DNA of 64,000 bases from positions 5,100,001 to 5,164,000 of the forward strand of contig NZ_JAPFCC010000001.1 in assembly GCF_025562715.2 (NCBI RefSeq), read 5' to 3'. Of the stretch, positions 58,458-64,000 are shown piece by piece. Position numbers and translations under genes: made by a program. Under the pieces are notes generated by a model, which was not told the origin of the DNA, did no database searches, and saw only the letters and a program-made list of their open reading frames with translations. Numbering within the stretch: the first letter of the stretch is position 1; every line of letters begins with the position of its first letter. Origin of the DNA: Endozoicomonas gorgoniicola (lineage in GTDB: Bacteria; Pseudomonadota; Gammaproteobacteria; Pseudomonadales; Endozoicomonadaceae).

Positions 58458-59667
58458 GATTAAGTTTGGTTGCCTCCTATTATTGTCCGTTTTATCGTGT
58501 CAGGTTAGTGCGGTTAACTGGAAAGATTTTCTACGGCTCATTACTGATGTAGCCAAGCCTCATATTTTTGCAGTGATCCGTATTCCACCCAAAAAAATTC
58601 GTGTACCTAACGACATTACCCATATTTTGGCCAGCTCTACTGATTTCAGCCGCCCGCCTTTTTCCAGTCGCTTTTCACTGTTAGCTTTCTCTCTCCCACC
58701 CAGGCATGGCAACCGCTTTCCCCCTATTACAGGACGACAACTGAGGCGGATCACAGGACATGAGCATGATGACATCCAAATTGATGTCAACGGGGGAGCC
58801 ATCGGTAAAACCAGATATGAAAGGTATGTCCCGGAAGAGCATCTCCACACGCTAAACTATGAATCCATACCGGACATCGCACTGTTAAATTTTATTCAAC
58901 CAGATGCCAGTATGCCTGAAAATCTCCGTTTCCATGACACCAGCCATCGTTTCAATTTTCAAGCTCATCCGGAGATGGGAATGACCATTGAAGAGTATCT
59001 AAGACTCCCTCAGGGGGAGGTTATAGCCTGGACTTTGGATTTTAGTCACAGAGCACCGCCTGTTCACAAGATTAGCAATCATTCAGTGGCACCAGAGTTT
59101 CGACGCCTGACGGGGTTCGATAACTATACCCTTCATCAATTCCTCGACTCTGAGCGAAATGAAGTGACAGACAGCACGCCTTATTCTTTCATTTTGCCCG
59201 CAGATGATGAAGTGGTAATGGTCCAGTCGGGGAAAGCGCCGGAAATGTCTGTCATGGTCTTTAATGGAAGGCATATAGCCATCTGGAATCAGGGTTTCGG
59301 CTACTCCATTGCATTGATGCCCCTAGACCTGGCCGTTGCATTCAATTTTTTTGCTCCGGATGTAGAAGATGAATACAGATCATTTATGAAGAAGCCCGGT
59401 GATAAATATGATGATGGTGCGTCAGGCGGTGGTTCTTCTATTACTGCGAACAGCCTGTTCGACTTTACTCAGGCACCCTTTCCTCTTACGACATGGGAAA
59501 TGAAACACCCGGGAAAAGCCTCTGCGGAAACAGATAAAAAAACCGGGCTACCATTCAGCTTGTCAACATCAACTTTCAAGGACGCCTGTTTTTCTAATAA
59601 TCAGCTGAACGTGTCCGTGTTGTCTTTCATTATGTGGTGGTTCCAACAAAGTAAACAGTTGCCGTGA
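58447..59667 (+). CDS. exported protein of unknown function
   Basis: 406 residues with a signal peptide (about 1-22, cleavage near VSA-V). Pro/Arg/His-rich N-terminal part, then a mixed alpha/beta body, and a Gly/Ser stretch near 325. No catalytic pattern recognised. The start ATG 58447 lies in a duplicated 70-bp region. The C-terminal segment (LSFIMWWFQQSKQLP) is hydrophobic. Confidence 0.6.
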   Translation: MTNSIKFGCLLLLSVLSCQVSAVNWKDFLRLITDVAKPHIFAVIRIPPKKIRVPNDITHILASSTDFSRPPFSSRFSLLAFSLPPRHGNRFPPITGRQLRRITGHEHDDIQIDVNGGAIGKTRYERYVPEEHLHTLNYESIPDIALLNFIQPDASMPENLRFHDTSHRFNFQAHPEMGMTIEEYLRLPQGEVIAWTLDFSHRAPPVHKISNHSVAPEFRRLTGFDNYTLHQFLDSERNEVTDSTPYSFILPADDEVVMVQSGKAPEMSVMVFNGRHIAIWNQGFGYSIALMPLDLAVAFNFFAPDVEDEYRSFMKKPGDKYDDGASGGGSSITANSLFDFTQAPFPLTTWEMKHPGKASAETDKKTGLPFSLSTSTFKDACFSNNQLNVSVLSFIMWWFQQSKQLP

Positions 59668-60182
59668 AGCCGCAATTCGCATTGCAGAATGTCGTGAGGC
59701 ATTGCGAAACATTGAAAGTAAGGAATACTATGACGAACTCCAGAAAGGGCATTGGCATTTAAACCACTTCAGTGCCTGCAATTAACTTTCGCAGGCACAA
59801 CTCTTCCGGTAACTATACCAATCAACGTTCAACCACAGTGATGAACGGGGCAGTTTTGCTCAAAAGAATAAAGAGCGACGGTATTATTTTTGAGGAATCA
59901 CTTTTTATGTCGTACGCAGTAGTCCATTTCTGTCGTTCAAGTCCTGTCACTTGCTCAAGGGAGGGGATAACAGAAAGACCTGAATTCCGGTAAAACAGTT
60001 CCATAGTCATCGACGGTAAAAAACGTTTTTGCTGATTTTGCGGAAGCAGGAAGCATATTCCACCGTTTCTATAAAGAAGGCGGCATAGCACAGGAGCCTT
60101 TGTATCAGCTGGTTCAACGCAAGTCTTTTAAAGATCGTCTACTCTCTTTCCAGTTGATCTGTCTCTTGCAGGTGAGAGTCAA
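59668..60182. other. gene-poor stretch with a duplicated gene-start stub
   Basis: 515 bp. At 59671-59740 is the second copy of the gene-start segment, followed by ATG 59730 and a stop after ten codons, which looks like the relic of a lost paralogue. The rest carries frames on both strands without supporting signals; a 50-codon C-terminal-like frame ending at 60185 may be a decayed gene tail. Confidence 0.5.
59671..59740 (+). repeat. duplicated gene-start region, copy B
   Basis: Second copy of 58388-58457, directly after the gene that follows copy A. Confidence 0.85.
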
Positions 60183-61538
60183 ATGATAAGAAAAAAACGG
60201 TCATTAACCACAAAAACAATCTATATCCGCTGCCTGATCCTTTACTTCAGTTTATTGTTGACAGGCACCACGTATGCTTTCTCGGAAGCAACTTTGTCTG
60301 CCACACAGTTTGTAAGGCTGCTCCCTTTAAAATATGACATCAGTACAGCTTTGAAAAAAGGGGATGATCAGTTAATACATTTCATGGCCTACAATGTCTT
60401 AAGTGCAGTTGATCTTATTAACAGACCTAACCCAAACACCCCCAATAAACCAGACTATCAGGCAGAAGGACAGGTCGCCCAGATAACTGAATCTTTCAGG
60501 GAGCTTTCTTTATCTCAAACAACTTTATCTCAAACAACCGGGGCAGAGCAAAGCGGGGATAAGCAAGCCGAAGAAAATATTAATCATTTACTATTCCTGC
60601 TGAATAAACTGAAAACAACGATGGCTGAGAACCCCGAGTGGCTATTAGTCCTTTTGTGGGATATTGACGGAACGGTTCTCTATAAAGACCTTACTGAGAC
60701 AGAGTTACACACCAAGTTGGCCGATGCACTCCTGATATTACGGCAGAATAAGCAGCTTTTACTCATCTACAATACGGCTCGTAACTATTATGAGCTTTCA
60801 TTTGATAACTGGTCACGACCCTATCCTGAACCTGATATAGTGATTGCTGGCGAAGGTTCTCGCTATTTCTTTAATCGTTTTATAAGCAACCCACTTTTTG
60901 GTAATAAAACACCTGTATCCATAAGGCCGCACTACGAAATCTATTTCAATGATGCCTACTGGGATTTGCTAAGACCTGCTGGTTGTACGAGCACTATCAG
61001 TGCTCGTTCATTGAAAAATGAATGTCCGTTTTATTTAGATAACAGTATATCCAGAACAGCTGAAACACTGAAACGTATCGTACAGACAGAAGCTGAGTAC
61101 GGGTATTGGCAGCAATCCGTTGCTTTCAGTTCAACCATACTGTTTGCTTACCATAAATTGATGAATAAGGGTGCTTCCTTTTCCAGGCTAATGAACGACC
61201 TGTCAGAGGAGTTCCCTTCATTCAGAGATAAAATCAAAGTCGTTATTTCTGCGGGAGACTCCTTGCCCGATACGGCAATGATGCATCCTGATATGCACTA
61301 CCCTTTTGATGTATCGTATCAGGAAACAAAAAACACCCCCAGGCTGCCCCGGAATACACTATTCGCAGGTGCTGTTTTATCCAAAGCTGGAGAGCTGCAG
61401 AGAGAAAGATTTAAGCCTTTGTTTGATGGTATTGAAACCGTCAATTCTAAAGTAAAAAGTATCCTTGGAATTATAGAGGGTACTGTCACCTTATTGTTAA
61501 AACAAACGTCTCTCAGTTTAGCATTGCCAGAGTTTTAG
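60183..61538 (+). CDS. exported HAD phosphatase (class IIB, sucrose-phosphatase-like)
   Basis: 451 residues with a signal peptide (about 12-32, cleavage near TYA-F). A complete HAD set is visible: LLWDIDGTVL (Asp160, Asp162), LIYNTAR (Thr198), LMNKGASFSRLM (Lys329) and VVISAGDSLPDTAMM (Asp359, Asp363). The PDIVIAGEGSRYFF segment resembles the PDxxIxxxGxxIY of sucrose-6-phosphate phosphatases. Export of a IIB HAD enzyme is unusual. A 15-bp duplication (60509-60538) doubles LSQTT. Substrate unknown. Confidence 0.75.
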   Translation: MIRKKRSLTTKTIYIRCLILYFSLLLTGTTYAFSEATLSATQFVRLLPLKYDISTALKKGDDQLIHFMAYNVLSAVDLINRPNPNTPNKPDYQAEGQVAQITESFRELSLSQTTLSQTTGAEQSGDKQAEENINHLLFLLNKLKTTMAENPEWLLVLLWDIDGTVLYKDLTETELHTKLADALLILRQNKQLLLIYNTARNYYELSFDNWSRPYPEPDIVIAGEGSRYFFNRFISNPLFGNKTPVSIRPHYEIYFNDAYWDLLRPAGCTSTISARSLKNECPFYLDNSISRTAETLKRIVQTEAEYGYWQQSVAFSSTILFAYHKLMNKGASFSRLMNDLSEEFPSFRDKIKVVISAGDSLPDTAMMHPDMHYPFDVSYQETKNTPRLPRNTLFAGAVLSKAGELQRERFKPLFDGIETVNSKVKSILGIIEGTVTLLLKQTSLSLALPEF

Positions 61539-61879
61539 TTCTTTTGTGGAAAAAATTCTGATACATCCTTCACTGAAAGCGTTTGCCACTGCGGGCAGCC
61601 GGTGAAACGCCAGTTCTGAATAATATTATTCTGGTCTGTTGTAAAAGACTGTCGGCAGGTATTCAGGAGATAAGCTGACCCCCAGTTCGAGACCCAGCTA
61701 TATATACTTCTGCCATCGGTCAGCTTCAGGCTGGCGCTGGGGGCGCCCCAGTTCGCGACAACTTCTTCGATATGATGCCCCCGCCATGAGTCCATTACTT
61801 TTTCAGTGGTACTACAACCTGCACTGAACAACGCCAATACAAAACAAGTCAGTTTGATGAAAGGGTACTGCCTGAACAC
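61535..61879 (-). CDS. small outer-membrane-type lipoprotein
   Basis: 114 residues with a lipobox (LFSAGC, Cys22). The mature part KVMDSWRGHHIEEVVANWGAPSASLKLTDGRSIYSW resembles the SmpA/OmlA-like beta-sandwich lipoproteins. It follows the PilZ-like gene by 9 bp and its stop overlaps that of the HAD gene by 4 bp. Function unknown. Confidence 0.75.
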   Translation of the reverse strand: MFRQYPFIKLTCFVLALFSAGCSTTEKVMDSWRGHHIEEVVANWGAPSASLKLTDGRSIYSWVSNWGSAYLLNTCRQSFTTDQNNIIQNWRFTGCPQWQTLSVKDVSEFFPQKN

Positions 61880-61888
61880 TCTTGCACC

Positions 61889-63556
61889 TTATAAGGAACT
61901 ATCCAGAAACCTAAACTGATACTGACTATAGCTCGGTGTTGATTCTATGCACTCCATCAACTGACCTTTTATGATTTTTCCACCTTCCAGAAGAATAAAC
62001 TTCATTCCTGCTGTAAAGGGTATGCGTGGCGTGATCAGAGTTGCCTGACTGTCCAGGGCTGGCATGGCGGGCTGCAGGAAGGCTCTTTGATAATGGCTGG
62101 CATCCCGGTTTTTTTTGAGTGGTCTAATGGCACAGGGTTTGGTGTTAGCGCTTAGTAACTGGGCGCCAAGCATAATATTATTGTCGTCTATAGAGTGTAC
62201 CCAGCGAGCGCTTGCCAGTATCCAGTTTGTCTGCGTACCTTCCTGTACGGCAATCAGCTCACCCGGTACCAGGGTTGTTTTCGAATTAGCCCTCACTTGT
62301 AGACAATAACCGCCAGCACTGGTGTTAAGCACTTTTCCAGAAAAGCAGGGGTAAAGGGGTGATCCGGTTGGAGTGGCTTCAAAATCCAGAGAGGCTTTAT
62401 CTTCGGATGCCCCTGTTTCCTGATTAACGTCATGTACGTCTTCCCAGATATCGCTTTTATCTGGAATAAAGCCGCTTTTTCCTGCCTTATTTGAGTCTGA
62501 GTGTTTTTTGACCAGGTCGTCAAACGCCTGTTTGTCTGATAAATAATAATGAGAGGCGCTACTGCCGTAAGCAAATGAACAGCTTTCAGACCCTTCGTGG
62601 CGAATATGCTGCCTCTGTGTTGCTGCACCCCAGGCAGAAGCCAGATGCTGAACCAGGCTCTTTGACAAAGTAGCCGGTTTGTTTTCGTCAATTGAACTGG
62701 CCACTTTTTTCAGGTGGGCACTGAGAACCCGGGTATCCATACCTTTTAGTCCGGGGTGCTCATTACTGGTTTCGGTTAATGTGTGGTGCAGACCTTCATC
62801 GGATAGCGTATTCACCATAAACCAGCAATTCTGATCCGGCTGATCCAGAAGTTTGCCGTGGGGTGCCCATAAGCACAGGGCTTTATTGACCTGACGAATC
62901 TCTGATTGATGCAACTGATTAGAACGGCAATGGCTTAGCAGAAGCATTCGCTTATATTGATCAATAATCGTCAGTTCACGAGCCTTGGCCGTCAGCGGGT
63001 CATCAAGGCTGCATTGCAGCATGTCGTTTTCCCCGGCAATGTGAACCAGCTTGTGAGTATCCAGCCACACGGTTTCAGGCATTCCCCGGTAATGCTCTTG
63101 CATGAGCAAAAGAAGACTGTGACTTTCAGCAATTGCCCGGTGCAGTGGCGCTGCCATCAGGGCGTTGTCGTCACTGTTTTTGATATGAATGTCGACAACA
63201 GACTTGTAACAGCTGAATAGCAGTAAATGCAGTTGCTGGCATTTTCCCAACAGAGAGATCTGCTGTTCACTGTGGATAATGCCCTCAGTCAGTTCGTTAC
63301 GATTTATCTGGTGGGTGATGAAATAAACAACGGGCCTGATCAGCTCAATCAGTCCGAACAGCTCTTTTGACGTAATATTGAGTTTTGCCAGTTCTTTGAG
63401 AGCAAAACCCAGTTTTTTGGCACAATCCGGCAGGTTCGTTCTCGGCAATGCCTGAAGCCATTGATTTAATGATTGTGCATCCGCACTACAAAAAGTCAGT
63501 GTCTTAAGATTGCGTTCCGGTACCTGCAGCTGAGTCCTTTCAATCTGCGTGTCCAT
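61889..63556 (-). CDS. cytosolic protein with C-terminal PilZ-like domain
   Basis: 555 residues without signal or membrane segments. The first 400 residues are helical and not recognised, and the last 150 (CFSGKVLNTSAGGYCLQVRA ... TLVPGELIAVQEG ... NWILASARWVHSI) look like a PilZ beta-barrel (D/NxSxxG motif). The family's RxxxR upstream motif is not clear, so c-di-GMP binding is uncertain. Upstream of the lipoprotein gene. Confidence 0.6.
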   Translation of the reverse strand: MDTQIERTQLQVPERNLKTLTFCSADAQSLNQWLQALPRTNLPDCAKKLGFALKELAKLNITSKELFGLIELIRPVVYFITHQINRNELTEGIIHSEQQISLLGKCQQLHLLLFSCYKSVVDIHIKNSDDNALMAAPLHRAIAESHSLLLLMQEHYRGMPETVWLDTHKLVHIAGENDMLQCSLDDPLTAKARELTIIDQYKRMLLLSHCRSNQLHQSEIRQVNKALCLWAPHGKLLDQPDQNCWFMVNTLSDEGLHHTLTETSNEHPGLKGMDTRVLSAHLKKVASSIDENKPATLSKSLVQHLASAWGAATQRQHIRHEGSESCSFAYGSSASHYYLSDKQAFDDLVKKHSDSNKAGKSGFIPDKSDIWEDVHDVNQETGASEDKASLDFEATPTGSPLYPCFSGKVLNTSAGGYCLQVRANSKTTLVPGELIAVQEGTQTNWILASARWVHSIDDNNIMLGAQLLSANTKPCAIRPLKKNRDASHYQRAFLQPAMPALDSQATLITPRIPFTAGMKFILLEGGKIIKGQLMECIESTPSYSQYQFRFLDSSL

Positions 63557-63731
63557 GGAAAAGTCCTGATTTTGTCGACTAAAAAACGTTCAGGTATTTA
63601 TTCATGATAAACAGCAGTGAGAGGGAAATACAATTTTCGTCATCTTTGGTGAAAAAAGTTGTATTTCCATTTAGTTCAGACACTAACTGAACGATTTACA
63701 GTCAGTTTTTTGTTAAACCGGTCGTCATTGA

Positions 63732-64000
63732 TCAATTCAAAGGAATGATGGTCTTGTAAGCTTTTCCTGCAATCTCCTGAACCAGCTTGGGAACAAGATA
63801 GCCGGAACAGCGCTCCATCATACCTCTGACCAGATCTTGAGCTGATTCTCTGGAAATATCAAAATGCGCAGCCCCCTGAACTTTATCGAGCAGGTGCAGG
63901 TAGTAGGGCATAGCGCCAGCATTGAACAGTGCTTCGCTCAGTTCAACCAGTGCATCGACACTATCATTAACATCTCTCAGGAGAACAGCCTGGTTCAACA
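63732..64000 (-). CDS. epmB: EF-P (R)-beta-lysylation protein EpmB, C-terminal part (5' end outside window)
   Basis: The last 89 residues read NQAVLLRDVNDSVDALVELSEALFNAGAMPYYLHLLDKVQGAAHF, the C-terminal signature of the lysine-2,3-aminomutase EpmB (YjeK), which prepares beta-lysine for EF-P. The radical-SAM core lies beyond position 64000. Confidence 0.93.
   Translation of the reverse strand, partial: LNQAVLLRDVNDSVDALVELSEALFNAGAMPYYLHLLDKVQGAAHFDISRESAQDLVRGMMERCSGYLVPKLVQEIAGKAYKTIIPLN

Noticed and set aside
59772..60091. Frames of 73 and 89 codons on opposite strands in the gap before the HAD gene
   Set aside because: Neither has a ribosome site, recognisable family or partner gene; the region looks decayed.

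Overview
The window is a gammaproteobacterial chromosome segment. It contains the 3' part of an rRNA operon, a hisBH-hisF cluster, serB with smp, mutY, yggX, selO, radD, pilU, znuA/znuB and epmB. The mix of marine-type housekeeping genes, many insertion sequences and eukaryote-like secreted or effector-like proteins suggests a host-associated marine symbiont of the Endozoicomonas type. That assignment is an inference from gene content; no database search was possible.

Layout: 1-3.1 kb holds 23S rRNA (5' end outside the window), a repeat-bearing spacer, 5S rRNA and a terminator. 3.3-6.0 kb holds a secreted lipase-like protein, a small membrane protein, and a YceI / cytochrome b561 pair. 6.3-12.3 kb is a carbohydrate ABC importer operon whose binding-protein gene is split by an IS110-family element. 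12.3-17.5 kb holds an EamA transporter, two exported proteins, a RadD-type helicase and a ComEA-like protein. 17.5-26.4 kb has an IS1380 element followed by a giant autotransporter gene (1853 codons when rejoined) split by an ISL3 element with an 8-bp target duplication. 26.5-31.4 kb has an Ogt-type methyltransferase, a secreted protein of unknown function, and a gene for a protein with a textbook IQ (calmodulin-binding) motif, split by an IS4-type element. 31.5-36.7 kb has two tRNA-Phe genes and a mutY / serpin-like / selO / yggX gene run. 37-41 kb holds a CBS-less MgtE-type transporter and a zinc uptake operon (His-rich outer-membrane protein, ZnuA, ZnuB) behind a perfect Zur-like box. 41-46 kb carries four tandem paralogues resembling the pertussis/cholera-toxin class of ADP-ribosyltransferases, interleaved with a duplicated pilU 3' end and an IS200/IS605 remnant. 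46-64 kb holds a DUF397 protein, AsmA, a triple SPOR-like protein, a secreted GGCT-like protein, the his cluster (without hisA), nfsA, smp, serB, further secreted proteins including an exported HAD phosphatase, a PilZ-like protein and the 3' end of epmB.

How it fits together: three insertions (IS110, ISL3, IS4) each interrupt one gene, and virtual excision with one target copy restores an open frame each time, so they look recent. Exported or potentially host-directed proteins (four ART-like proteins, serpin-like protein, IQ-motif protein, autotransporter, secreted lipase, HAD and GGCT proteins) dominate the non-housekeeping part. The strongest candidates for something undescribed are the ART-like array with its duplicated Zur-box promoter, the compact zinc-ribbon serpin, and the interrupted IQ-motif protein.
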